Position numbers and translations under genes: made by a program. This document shows, piece after piece, positions 1-7,564 of a stretch of 64,000 nt of DNA. The notes below the pieces were generated by a model that was given only the letters and a program-made list of their open reading frames with translations, did no database searches and was not told the DNA's origin. The stretch lies in the NCBI RefSeq assembly GCF_003388735.1, contig NZ_QUBQ01000007.1, forward strand, positions 62,001 to 126,000. Direction: 5' to 3'. The first letter of the stretch is position 1. The number at the start of each line of letters is the position of its first letter. Source of the DNA: Paenibacillus paeoniae. Lineage in GTDB: Bacteria > Bacillota > Bacilli > Paenibacillales > Paenibacillaceae.

Positions 1-246
1 GATGAAAGTGTGCTGCAAGATATATTGGAGCTGGAAGGGCTGTATACGGAAATGCAGATGAAAGGCGCCCTTGGCCAGCAGCTCAGCGCATCCGAGCGGC
101 AGCGGCTGCTGGAGCTCGAGAAGCGCATTCCCAGCTTTGACATCGCAGACCCTTTCGGCGGGCCCCAACCCGTCTACGACAGCTGTTCCCGCGAGATTGA
201 AGCCTCTATTCAGAAGCTGCTCGACAAGCTGTCGAATCGTCCGTAA
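1..246 (+). CDS. ywlE: Low-molecular-weight protein (arginine/tyrosine) phosphatase, C-terminal part
   Basis: The reading frame is open from the first base of the window, so only the last 81 residues are present and the N-terminal CX5R phosphate-binding loop lies outside. The DPFGG segment matches the acid-catalyst Asp-Pro loop of low-molecular-weight phosphatases, and the tail (YDSCSREIEASIQKLLDKL) is the usual C-terminal helix. In Bacillus, YwlE removes phosphate from phospho-arginine on proteins marked for ClpCP. Its position just before rpiB, ywlG and glyA is the order known from B. subtilis, which supports the call. Arginine versus tyrosine specificity cannot be judged without the missing half. 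Confidence 0.8.
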   Translation, partial: DESVLQDILELEGLYTEMQMKGALGQQLSASERQRLLELEKRIPSFDIADPFGGPQPVYDSCSREIEASIQKLLDKLSNRP

Positions 247-262
247 ATAGACGCTGAAATGA

Positions 263-291
263 TTGATTTCTGATGAGATATGAGCTATGAT
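263..291 (+). promoter_or_regulatory. Sigma-A promoter of the rpiB-ywlG-glyA operon
   Basis: A -35 box TTGATT (263-268) and a -10 box TATGAT (286-291) are separated by 17 bases. The predicted transcript start, near 298, falls exactly at the 5' edge of the ZTP riboswitch, which supports both calls. Confidence 0.7.
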
Positions 292-299
292 GATGGAGA

Positions 300-381
300 C
301 AAAAGGGTTTCCGATGTAACTGGCGACGGAAGTGGGCTAACCACGGTGGAGCATCGGAATATACGGCCGGTCGCCTGGGCA
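300..381 (+). promoter_or_regulatory. ZTP (pfl motif) riboswitch
   Basis: The conserved blocks of the pfl/ZTP aptamer are present in order: TAACTGGCGA (317-326), the GTGGG-CTAA-CCAC hairpin (332-344), GGTGGAGC (345-352) and the hallmark CGCCTGGGCA (372-381). P1 forms between TTTCCGAT (307-314) and ATCGGAA (353-359). The family binds ZTP/ZMP, a purine intermediate that builds up when 10-formyl-tetrahydrofolate is short, and turns on genes for one-carbon and purine metabolism. glyA, the last gene of this operon, is a classical target. The aptamer runs directly into a terminator, as expected for transcriptional control. Confidence 0.9.
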
Positions 382-423
382 AAGAGCAGCATGCTGAATA
401 AGCATGTCTTGCTCTTTTTTTCG
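381..423 (+). terminator. Riboswitch expression-platform terminator
   Basis: AAAGAGCA (381-388) pairs with TGCTCTTT (410-417), extended inside by CATGCT (390-395) with AGCATG (401-406), followed by a run of T. It starts at the last bases of the aptamer's conserved GGGCA, so ligand binding and terminator formation plausibly compete. That competition is inferred from the overlap. Confidence 0.8.
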
Positions 424-512
424 TCTTTTTGGCCGGAACGAGGTATACTATCACCATAGGTTATTTGCAGGAAGCAATGACTCTTACAACTTAAGGCAGG
501 ATGGTGTTCACA

Positions 513-971
513 TTGAAGATTGCGATTGGCGCCGATCACGGCGGTTACCGTCTGAAGGATGAGCTTGTTCCGATTATTGAAGCACTAGGTCACGAGATCG
601 AGGATGTAGGCTGTGACTGTGAGCAGTCGGTAGACTATCCCGATTATGCTTTGCCCGTATGTGAGATGGTGGCAAGCGGCAAGGCAGATCGCGGCATACT
701 GATTTGTGGTACGGGCATTGGCATGTCTATTGCCGCGAACAAATACCCAGGCATTCGATGCGCTCTGGTACATGATATTTTCTCTGCCAAAGCGACTCGG
801 GAGCATAACGATACGAACGTCCTTGCTATGGGTGAGCGTGTCATTGGTCCTGGTGTGGCTGGGGAAATTGTGAAAGTGTGGCTGGAGACGCTGTTTTCGA
901 ACGAGGGTCGTCACGTGGGCCGCATCGAAAAAGTTATGCAACTGGAGAATCGCTTCTCCGTTCATCCTTAA
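513..971 (+). CDS. rpiB: Ribose-5-phosphate isomerase B
   Basis: This 152-residue cytoplasmic enzyme interconverts ribose 5-phosphate and ribulose 5-phosphate in the pentose phosphate pathway, feeding PRPP and nucleotide synthesis. The RpiB/LacAB signatures are clear: KIAIGADHGG at the N-terminus (Asp8, His9), Cys65 in CGTGIGMSIAANK as the catalytic base region, and REHNDTNVLAMGERVIG near the end. I choose the TTG at 513, which gives the family's usual MKIAIG start and has AGGATGG 8 bases upstream. An in-frame ATG at 501 would add four residues but sits directly against the purine-rich stretch. It is first in the operon with ywlG (32-base gap) and glyA, downstream of the ZTP riboswitch. Confidence 0.93.
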   Translation: MKIAIGADHGGYRLKDELVPIIEALGHEIEDVGCDCEQSVDYPDYALPVCEMVASGKADRGILICGTGIGMSIAANKYPGIRCALVHDIFSAKATREHNDTNVLAMGERVIGPGVAGEIVKVWLETLFSNEGRHVGRIEKVMQLENRFSVHP

Positions 972-1003
972 CTGTTGGTTGAAGAGAAGGAGGCATAACT
1001 GAT

Positions 1004-1609
1004 TTGAGCCATGAATCCAGTGGGCATCAAGACGTGATTGCAAGGCAAGTGGAGATTGTTGTCAAAGAGCTGGCGATAGCCGGCAAGCTGGAAGAGGGTC
1101 ATCTCGTGGTGATCGGGACAAGTACCAGCGAGGTGCTCGGTGAGCGCATCGGCACATCAGGTACGCTGGAGACAGCGGCAGCCATTTATAGGGGTGTCGA
1201 AGCGGTTAGGAATCAGATCCCATTCGTCCCTGTATACCAATGCTGCGAGCATTTGAATCGTGCTCTTGTTATGGAAGAAGCAGAGGCTACCCGGCGCGGT
1301 CTGGAAGTTGTCTATGCTGTACCGGTTCCCAAAGCGGGGGGTTCCATGGCAGCCTATGCATACGGTCAATTCGTTAAGCCATGCCTGGTCGAACAAATAG
1401 AAGCGAATGCTGGCATTGATATCGGCGATACGTTTATCGGCATGCATCTGAAGCGGGTTGCTGTTCCTGTAAGGCCATCAATCAAGACTATTGGTGAAGC
1501 ACACGTTACGATGGCTATTACGAGGCCGAAGCTGATCGGCGGAGCAAGGGCCGTCTACGACGATAGTAACAGTTTCAGAGCGGGACAGAACGCCAAGACT
1601 TGCGAGTAA
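1004..1609 (+). CDS. ywlG: TIGR01440/DUF436 family protein (YwlG)
   Basis: This protein of about 201 residues belongs to the conserved YwlG family (DUF436), whose biochemical role is not established. Visible family features are IGTSTSEVLGERIGTSG near the start, QCCEHLNRALVMEE in the middle with a Cys-Cys-Glu-His cluster, and a C-terminal HVTMAITRPKLIGGARAVYDD segment. The TTG at 1004 is preceded by AGAAGGAGG at a workable distance, and no closer ATG fits the family start. It lies between rpiB and glyA as in B. subtilis, so it should be controlled by the ZTP riboswitch. Confidence 0.88.
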   Translation: MSHESSGHQDVIARQVEIVVKELAIAGKLEEGHLVVIGTSTSEVLGERIGTSGTLETAAAIYRGVEAVRNQIPFVPVYQCCEHLNRALVMEEAEATRRGLEVVYAVPVPKAGGSMAAYAYGQFVKPCLVEQIEANAGIDIGDTFIGMHLKRVAVPVRPSIKTIGEAHVTMAITRPKLIGGARAVYDDSNSFRAGQNAKTCE

Positions 1610-1691
1610 AGTTATTGCGCGAAAGACGCTTTTGGTTTGAAAGTGTGTGTTCGCTATTATAAAAAAGCAGTCATATAAGGAGGAACTAAAA

Positions 1692-2939
1692 GTGGAACAA
1701 CTACGTAAGCAAGATCCAGAAGTATTGAAGGCGATGGGCCTTGAGCTGCAACGTCAACGCGACAACATCGAACTGATCGCTTCAGAGAATATCGTAAGCG
1801 AAGCAGTGTTGGAGGCACTAGGCTCCGTACTGACGAACAAATACGCTGAAGGTTACCCGGGCAAACGCTTCTACGGCGGCTGTGAGCATGTAGACATCGT
1901 GGAAGATATCGCTCGTGACCGTGCAAAGGAATTGTTCGGCGCTGAGCATGTGAACGTTCAGCCTCATTCCGGTGCACAAGCGAATATGGCGGTTTATCTA
2001 GCTGCACTGAAGCCTGGCGATACCGTGCTTGGCATGAACTTGGCTCACGGCGGTCATTTGACACACGGCAGCCCCGTTAATGCTTCCGGCCTGCTTTACA
2101 ACTTTGTAGCCTATGGCGTACAGGAAGACTCGTTCACCATTGATTATGAAGAAGTACGCAAGCTGGCGTTCAAGCATCGCCCACGGATGATCGTTGCAGG
2201 CGCAAGTGCCTACCCGCGTATTATTGACTTCGAGAAGCTCGGTCAAATCGCTAATGAAGTAGGCGCATTGTTCATGGTAGATATGGCACATATCGCAGGT
2301 CTGGTTGCGGCAGGTTTGCATCCAAGCCCGGTTCCACACGCGCATTTTGTGACAACTACGACTCACAAGACGCTTCGCGGTCCTCGCGGCGGTATGATCC
2401 TGTGCAGAAAAGCATGGGCGGCAGCGATTGATAAGGCTGTATTCCCAGGCTCTCAAGGTGGTCCGTTGATGCATGTTATTGCAGCTAAGGCTGTAGCATT
2501 CGGTGAAGCGCTTGATCCTTCCTTCAAACTACATGCGCAAAATGTAGTGAAGAATGCTAAGGTGCTGTCGGAAGAATTGGTTTCCAGAGGCATTAATATC
2601 GTTTCCGGCGGTACAGACAACCACTTGATGCTGATCGATACGCGCAGCCTGAATATTACAGGAAAAGTAGCAGAGCATGTATTGGATCAAGTCGGCATTA
2701 CAGTGAATAAAAATGCAATTCCATTCGATCCGACGAGCCCGTTTGTTACAAGCGGTATTCGTGTCGGAACGCCTGCGGCGACAACCCGCGGCATGGACGA
2801 GGAAGCGATGAAGGTCATTGCAGAGGTTATTGCGATTGTTCTGAAGAACCCAGAAGACCAATCTGTTCTCGAACAGGCTAGAGGTATGGTTCGTGATCTA
2901 TCTGCAAAATTCCCTTTATATCCAAGCATCTCATACTAA
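1692..2939 (+). CDS. glyA: Serine hydroxymethyltransferase
   Basis: This 415-residue PLP enzyme converts serine and tetrahydrofolate to glycine and 5,10-methylene-tetrahydrofolate, the main source of one-carbon units. The PLP lysine is Lys226 in the TTTTHKTLRGPRGG motif. Other family blocks are ELIASENIVSEAVLEALGS, the NKYAEGYPGKRFYGG substrate loop and DMAHIAGLVAAGLHP. The GTG at 1692 is chosen because AAGGAGGAA lies 6 bases upstream. The 82-base gap after ywlG holds a weak TTGAAA/TATAAA pair (1637-1663) that could give some independent transcription. It ends the riboswitch-controlled operon, followed by a terminator. Confidence 0.96.
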   Translation: MEQLRKQDPEVLKAMGLELQRQRDNIELIASENIVSEAVLEALGSVLTNKYAEGYPGKRFYGGCEHVDIVEDIARDRAKELFGAEHVNVQPHSGAQANMAVYLAALKPGDTVLGMNLAHGGHLTHGSPVNASGLLYNFVAYGVQEDSFTIDYEEVRKLAFKHRPRMIVAGASAYPRIIDFEKLGQIANEVGALFMVDMAHIAGLVAAGLHPSPVPHAHFVTTTTHKTLRGPRGGMILCRKAWAAAIDKAVFPGSQGGPLMHVIAAKAVAFGEALDPSFKLHAQNVVKNAKVLSEELVSRGINIVSGGTDNHLMLIDTRSLNITGKVAEHVLDQVGITVNKNAIPFDPTSPFVTSGIRVGTPAATTRGMDEEAMKVIAEVIAIVLKNPEDQSVLEQARGMVRDLSAKFPLYPSISY

Positions 2940-2954
2940 TAGAAGTAAATTTGA

Positions 2955-2987
2955 AAGCTCTCGGCCAATTAGGCTGAGAGCTTTTTT
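2955..2987 (+). terminator. Intrinsic terminator after glyA
   Basis: AGCTCTCGGCC and GGCTGAGAGCT form a stem (one mismatch) around AATTA, followed by TTTTTT, 16 bases after the glyA stop. Confidence 0.88.
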
Positions 2988-2989
2988 GT

Positions 2990-3689
2990 GCGCTGCTCGA
3001 CCCATCAAATCGTGGAAACGATGTAAAAAAGATGGTAATGATTATTTGAAGTAATGATTGTTCATGACCAACACAAATTGAAATAGAGAAAGACTTAAAC
3101 TCAAATTTGACGGTTGATCAAGTTTTGCCTGTTGTATTTGTTCATATAATTGGTTTAGTATGTGAAGGGCGAAATGAACAATAGAAGTTATGTTTAAGTC
3201 TAATCCATGTTTCCAGTCTTTGATAAGTGTATTTTAAAGAGTGTAAAGAGGGAAAAACCGAACATTAGCTATATTTTATGGGGAATCGACGGTTTATTAT
3301 TTCATTAATAAATGAAAAATAATTTATTGAATAATATCCCATTTAAGGAATCTGAAATATTTTAAGAATGTAAGGTTTAATCTGTTCCTATCGTGGGAAA
3401 TGAATCAGTCCTGATTCACTTTTGATACGTGTTTCTTCTATTATATGCGTTAAAGCCATGTTGTGTTAATGCGAAAATGTATTAACACAGGGTCGAGTCA
3501 ATGCATGCAAGCATTAATGCTACCCTGCATTAATGCTTGCATGCATTAACCCTAGACTGTTTTAACGCATATATGTAGTGACGCAGTAAAGAGGGGTCGG
3601 AGTGAATAAATAAACGATTTCGCTCATAAATTTTCTGTAATTGGACATAGTATATACGCATGTTGGAAGGATTTAAGCACATCAAATAG
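2990..3689. other. Gene-free AT-rich interval with palindromes
   Basis: No reading frame with a plausible start and ribosome binding site is seen on either strand between the glyA terminator and the oppA promoter. The interval is markedly richer in A and T than the flanking genes. It holds TTTCATT/AATGAAA (3300-3317), TGAATCAG/CTGATTCA (3401-3418) and the nested inverted repeats at 3442-3573. No match to a known RNA family is recognised. Confidence 0.6.
3442..3573. repeat. Nested inverted-repeat element (cruciform-capable)
   Basis: Three inverted repeats are organised inside each other. The outer arms are TATATGCGTTAAA (3442-3454) and TTTAACGCATATA (3561-3573), 13 of 13 matching. Inside, TGTGTTAAT (3462-3470) faces ATTAACACA (3481-3489). 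Next comes a perfect 21-base inverted repeat, 3500-3520 against 3527-3547, with the six-base loop TACCCT. The arms share the sub-words GCATTAA and GCGTTAA. No flanking direct repeat is obvious, so a small transposable element is possible but unproven. It lies about 115 bases upstream of the oppA promoter. Confidence 0.8.
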
Positions 3690-3719
3690 TTGACAATTGT
3701 TCAATTGAAGTTGTATATT
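3690..3719 (+). promoter_or_regulatory. Sigma-A promoter of oppA
   Basis: Consensus TTGACA (3690-3695) and TATATT (3714-3719) are 18 bases apart. Two CAATTG words lie in the spacer region. The start near 3726 leaves a leader of about 110 bases before oppA with no recognised riboswitch. Confidence 0.75.
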
Positions 3720-3834
3720 GTTTAACGTCGAATAATTATTAAAACCATGTTAATTATTGTTACATCCTTGTAATATGTGAGCTTTATCTCATTACTTACG
3801 GTTTTAAAAAAATTATAATAGAAAGTGGGAGTTG

Positions 3835-5520
3835 ATGTTGGTGAAAGGAAATTTCAAAAAGCCAGTGCAATTCATGCTTGTGCTAGTGATCGCTTTCAGC
3901 ATGCTGCTTGCAGCTTGTTCCAGCGATAACAACAAGCCAACGCCTTCGAACAACGGCGGCACGAACAACGGAGGAGAGACAAAAGCACCTCAAGAGTTCC
4001 GTTTCACAATTGGTAGCGAGCCACCAAGCTTGGATCCAGCCCTAATGACGGACGCACAGTCTGGCATCGTAGCTTCAGGTCTGTACGAAGGTCTTACTCG
4101 TCTGAACACAAAAGGCGAGCCTGAGAATGCAATTGCAAAAGAAATCAAAGCATCTGAAGATGGCAAAACTTACACGATCACCCTTCGCGAAGACGCTAAG
4201 TGGAGCAATGGTGACCCTGTAACTGCTCATGACTTTGAATACGCTTGGAAACGTTCTTTGAACCCTGAAACAGGCTCCGAGTATGCATACATGTTGTTCT
4301 ACATTGAAAATGCCGAGAAATTCAATTCCGGCGAAGGCACTGCTGACGAAGTAGGCGTTAAAGCTACTGGCGACTACACGCTGGAAGTACAACTTAACTC
4401 GCCGGCTCCTTACTTCCCAAGCCTACTGGCTCACTACACGTACCTGCCAGTTCACGAAGGAACGGTTGACGGCAAACCTGAATGGGCTGCTGAAGCCAAC
4501 ACAATCGTTTCGAACGGTCCTTTCGTTCTGAAACAATGGGTACATGCAGACAAGTTGCTTCTTGAGAAAAACCCTGACTACTATAACAAAGATGCAATCA
4601 ACTTTGACAAAGTAACGATCTCCATTGTTGAAGACGAGAGCACTGTTTTTCAATTGTTTGAAACAAACAAAATCGATTGGATCGGCGCTCAAGCTGGTTC
4701 CGTACCACCAGATCTGACTAAAAAGATGATTGACGAAGGCAGAGCTGAAGTAACATCTGTTGCTTCGGTATACTACTACCTGTTCAACAACAATAAAGTT
4801 CCATTCAACAACGCAAAAGTTCGTAAAGCTTTCTCGATGTCCATCGATCGTCAATCCTTGATTGACAACGTTGCACAAGCGAACCAACAACCGGCTTACG
4901 GTCTGGTACCGCCATCCATTGCTGGTCCAGATGGAAAAATGTTCCGTGAGGTTTATCCAGACACGGGCTACTTCCAAGAAAATGCTGATGAAGCTAAAAA
5001 ATTGTTTGAAGAAGGTATGGCTGAACTAGGCCTTACTGCATTCCCTGAAGTAACGCTTCTTTACAACACTAGCGAAGGCCACAAGAAACTGGCTGAAGCG
5101 GTTGTAGACATGTGGCGTAAGAGCCTGGGCGTAGAAGTGAAACTGGCTAACCAAGAATGGGGTACATTCCTGGAGTCCAGAAAAGCGGGTCAATTTGATA
5201 TCGCACGTTCCGGCTGGGGTGCTGACATCAACCACCCTATCAACTTCACGTTTGACCTGATCCACCCGAAATCCGGCAACAACGACGGCAAATACAACAA
5301 CCCTAAAGTTGAGAAATTGCTTGACGATTCCCTGGTAGCAAGCAGCTCTGAAGAAAGCATGAAAATGATGGCTGAAGCAGAGAAAGTTGCTGTCTCCGAG
5401 GACATGGGCGTATTGCCAACGTTCTACTACACAACTGTTACTATGCTTAAAGACGGTTTCGAAGGCGTAATCTCCGATTACTCCGGTCACCTTGACTGGG
5501 TACACGGCAGCAAAAAATAG
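3835..5520 (+). CDS. oppA: Oligopeptide ABC transporter, substrate-binding lipoprotein
   Basis: This family-5 solute-binding lipoprotein of about 561 residues captures peptides outside the membrane for the permease encoded downstream. It has a lipoprotein signal peptide with lipobox LAAC, the acylated Cys being residue 28. A Ser/Asn/Gly-rich linker follows, then the SBP_bac_5 fold with motifs such as GSEPPSLDPA, DAKWSNGDPVTAHDFEYAWKR and a late GWGADINHPINF. ATG 3835, TTG 3838 and GTG 3841 are in frame. GTGGGAG at 3825-3831 fits the later two better by spacing, so the true start may be 3838 or 3841. It is first of five opp genes, and an RNA hairpin before the next gene probably raises its yield. 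Substrate range cannot be read from sequence. Confidence 0.93.
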   Translation: MLVKGNFKKPVQFMLVLVIAFSMLLAACSSDNNKPTPSNNGGTNNGGETKAPQEFRFTIGSEPPSLDPALMTDAQSGIVASGLYEGLTRLNTKGEPENAIAKEIKASEDGKTYTITLREDAKWSNGDPVTAHDFEYAWKRSLNPETGSEYAYMLFYIENAEKFNSGEGTADEVGVKATGDYTLEVQLNSPAPYFPSLLAHYTYLPVHEGTVDGKPEWAAEANTIVSNGPFVLKQWVHADKLLLEKNPDYYNKDAINFDKVTISIVEDESTVFQLFETNKIDWIGAQAGSVPPDLTKKMIDEGRAEVTSVASVYYYLFNNNKVPFNNAKVRKAFSMSIDRQSLIDNVAQANQQPAYGLVPPSIAGPDGKMFREVYPDTGYFQENADEAKKLFEEGMAELGLTAFPEVTLLYNTSEGHKKLAEAVVDMWRKSLGVEVKLANQEWGTFLESRKAGQFDIARSGWGADINHPINFTFDLIHPKSGNNDGKYNNPKVEKLLDDSLVASSSEESMKMMAEAEKVAVSEDMGVLPTFYYTTVTMLKDGFEGVISDYSGHLDWVHGSKK

Positions 5521-5573
5521 GTCACTCCATCTGTCCTATCTATAGCGACTATCTAGAGTAACTTAAGTTCCAG

Positions 5574-5608
5574 AAGGGTATATATAGGCTCTCTATATAT
5601 ACCCTTTT
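5574..5608 (+). terminator. Intercistronic terminator/attenuator between oppA and oppB
   Basis: GGGTATATATAG (5576-5587) pairs perfectly with CTATATATACCC (5593-5604) and is followed by TTTT. It sits 55 bases after the oppA stop. With no clear promoter before oppB, partial read-through or 3'-end protection would give more binding protein than permease, as is common in such operons. Confidence 0.75.
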
Positions 5609-5634
5609 GAAATGCAAATAAAGATTGTGAGAGA

Positions 5635-6582
5635 GTGGGTGATCGTTTGCTCCGCTTCATTTTAGGCAAATTTGTGTTTATGGTGTTTTCGCTCTTCCTG
5701 CTCGTTACGGCGACGTTCCTGCTCATGAATGCGATCCCGGGAAGCCCGCTGCAATCGGAGAAGGCTCCAAACGAGACCGTTCAGAAAAACTTGGAAGCGT
5801 ATTATGGCTTGGATAAGCCATTGTATGTTCAGTACGGAAAATATATGGCAAACCTTCTTCAGGGCGACTTGGGTATCTCTATGAAGAAGAAGTTCCAGTC
5901 TGTGGACAAGATGATTGCCAATTCATTTGGCCCATCCCTTAGACTAGGATTATCGGCGATTGTAACATCTGTTATTGTGGGCTGTATATTAGGGATGATA
6001 GCAGCTATGCATCATCGGAAGATACTAGACAATGTAGCCATGATTATTGCAGTTATTGGCATGGCCATACCGAGTATTGTTTTGGCGCCACTCTTGCAAT
6101 ATTATTTTGCTTTTAAATGGGGATTTTTTGAAGTAGCCGGGTTAAATGCACCACTGGACTATGTATTGCCAACCATCGCGCTGGCATCCGGTCCGATTGC
6201 TTTTATAGCAAGATTGCTTAGATCCACCATGATTGAAGTATTGAATGCTGATTTTATTAAAACTGCCAAATCCAAAGGACTTTCCGGATATGTCATTGTA
6301 GCGCGTCATGCTCTTCGCAACTCGATGCTTCCAGTCGTTACGTATCTTGGTTATTTGACGGCTGGCATTATCACAGGTTCCGTTGTCATTGAGAAGATTT
6401 TCGCGATTCCTGGCATAGGCAAGTACTTTGTTCAGAGCATAATAGATAGGGACTATCCACTCATTATGGGCATCACCATTTTCTATGCCGTTATCTTGAT
6501 GGTAACCCGTTTCTTGGCGGATATAGCCTATGTGCTGATAGATCCGCGCATGCGAGCATCCGGCGGCAAGGGGGCGAAGTAA
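5635..6582 (+). CDS. oppB: Oligopeptide ABC transporter permease (OppB type)
   Basis: This inner permease subunit of about 315 residues belongs to the BPD_transp_1 family. It has one N-terminal membrane segment (FVFMVFSLFLLVTATFLLM), the OppB/DppB N-terminal domain with AYYGLDKPLYVQY, then five more segments. The cytoplasmic coupling (EAA) loop reads FIKTAKSKGLSGYVIVARHA, which contacts the ATPases. GTG 5635 is listed as the start. TTG 5647 would begin MLRFILGK, closer to the family start, and has GTGGGTG just upstream, so it is a real alternative. It is separated from oppC by three bases. Confidence 0.93.
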   Translation: MGDRLLRFILGKFVFMVFSLFLLVTATFLLMNAIPGSPLQSEKAPNETVQKNLEAYYGLDKPLYVQYGKYMANLLQGDLGISMKKKFQSVDKMIANSFGPSLRLGLSAIVTSVIVGCILGMIAAMHHRKILDNVAMIIAVIGMAIPSIVLAPLLQYYFAFKWGFFEVAGLNAPLDYVLPTIALASGPIAFIARLLRSTMIEVLNADFIKTAKSKGLSGYVIVARHALRNSMLPVVTYLGYLTAGIITGSVVIEKIFAIPGIGKYFVQSIIDRDYPLIMGITIFYAVILMVTRFLADIAYVLIDPRMRASGGKGAK

Positions 6583-6585
6583 AAG

Positions 6586-7530
6586 ATGTCTAACACGAAT
6601 CAATCGAACACATCCGATAAGTTAAGACCTGAACAGTTCGAAAAGCTGAAAAGGGATAATGTCATTAAAGATGGGGCAGGACGCAAAAGTCTGACTGCTT
6701 GGCAAGATATTCGTCTACGTCTTATGAGCAACAAGCTCGCAATGACAGGATTCTGGATTATTGTGTTCATTGCGGTTGCTGCTATATTTATTCCATTGCT
6801 TTCACCTCATGACCACTTCACCAACAATCTGACGAATACGAATCAACCTCCTAACGCTACACATTGGTTCGGTACCGATGATCTGGGACGTGACGTTATG
6901 GAGAGAACATGGAAGGGTGCTCAAATTTCCTTGTTCGTCGGTTTGGTTGCCGCATTAATCGACTTGATCCTTGGTATCATTTACGGTGGTATCATGGGCT
7001 ACTACGGTGGCAAGGTCGATGAGGTTATGAACCGCTTCGCAGAGATTCTGTATTCAATTCCTTATCTGCTTGTCGTTATCCTTTTGCTCGTTGTGATGGA
7101 GCCGAGTTTAACGACCATAATCATAGCCATGTCCATCACGGGCTGGATTAACATGGCGTGGATCGTTCGCGGTCAAATTATGCAGCTCAAAAACCAGGAA
7201 TATGCTCTTGCTTCCAAGTCGCTTGGCGCTGGCGCAATGCGCATTATTTTCCGTCACCTGATTCCAAATGCAATGGGACCGATTCTCGTCACGTTGACGC
7301 TTACGGTGCCAAATGCAATCTTTACGGAAGCGTTCCTAAGCTTCCTGGGTCTTGGCGTACAATCCCCTGTCGCATCATGGGGTACTATGATTGATGACGG
7401 CGTTAAGGCAATGTCAATCTTCCCATGGCGCCTGTTGTTCCCGGCCCTCTTCTTGAGCTTAACCATCTTTGCCTTTAACGTCTTCGGCGACGGACTGCGC
7501 GACGCATTCGATCCGAAGTTGAAAAAATAA
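6586..7530 (+). CDS. oppC: Oligopeptide ABC transporter permease (OppC type)
   Basis: This second permease subunit of 314 residues partners OppB. The long hydrophilic N-terminus with TAWQDIRLRLMSNKLAMTGF is the OppC_N domain, followed by a first membrane segment. The extracellular HWFGTDDLGRDVMERTWKG motif is typical of OppC/DppC. The BPD_transp_1 domain carries the coupling loop YALASKSLGAGAMRIIFRHL. ATG 6586 follows the oppB stop directly and lacks a strong ribosome binding site, so translational coupling is likely. Confidence 0.94.
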   Translation: MSNTNQSNTSDKLRPEQFEKLKRDNVIKDGAGRKSLTAWQDIRLRLMSNKLAMTGFWIIVFIAVAAIFIPLLSPHDHFTNNLTNTNQPPNATHWFGTDDLGRDVMERTWKGAQISLFVGLVAALIDLILGIIYGGIMGYYGGKVDEVMNRFAEILYSIPYLLVVILLLVVMEPSLTTIIIAMSITGWINMAWIVRGQIMQLKNQEYALASKSLGAGAMRIIFRHLIPNAMGPILVTLTLTVPNAIFTEAFLSFLGLGVQSPVASWGTMIDDGVKAMSIFPWRLLFPALFLSLTIFAFNVFGDGLRDAFDPKLKK

Positions 7531-7564
7531 CTAACACAGCCTAGCTGAGAGGAGGTCATTGCCA

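Noticed and set aside
3345..3362. CodY-box-like sequence upstream of oppA
   Set aside because: Only the right half fits the consensus, and it lies about 360 bases before the predicted start of transcription.
3442..3573. Calling the nested repeats an insertion sequence or CRISPR
   Set aside because: There is no transposase, no target duplication is visible, and there are no regularly spaced direct repeats with unique spacers.
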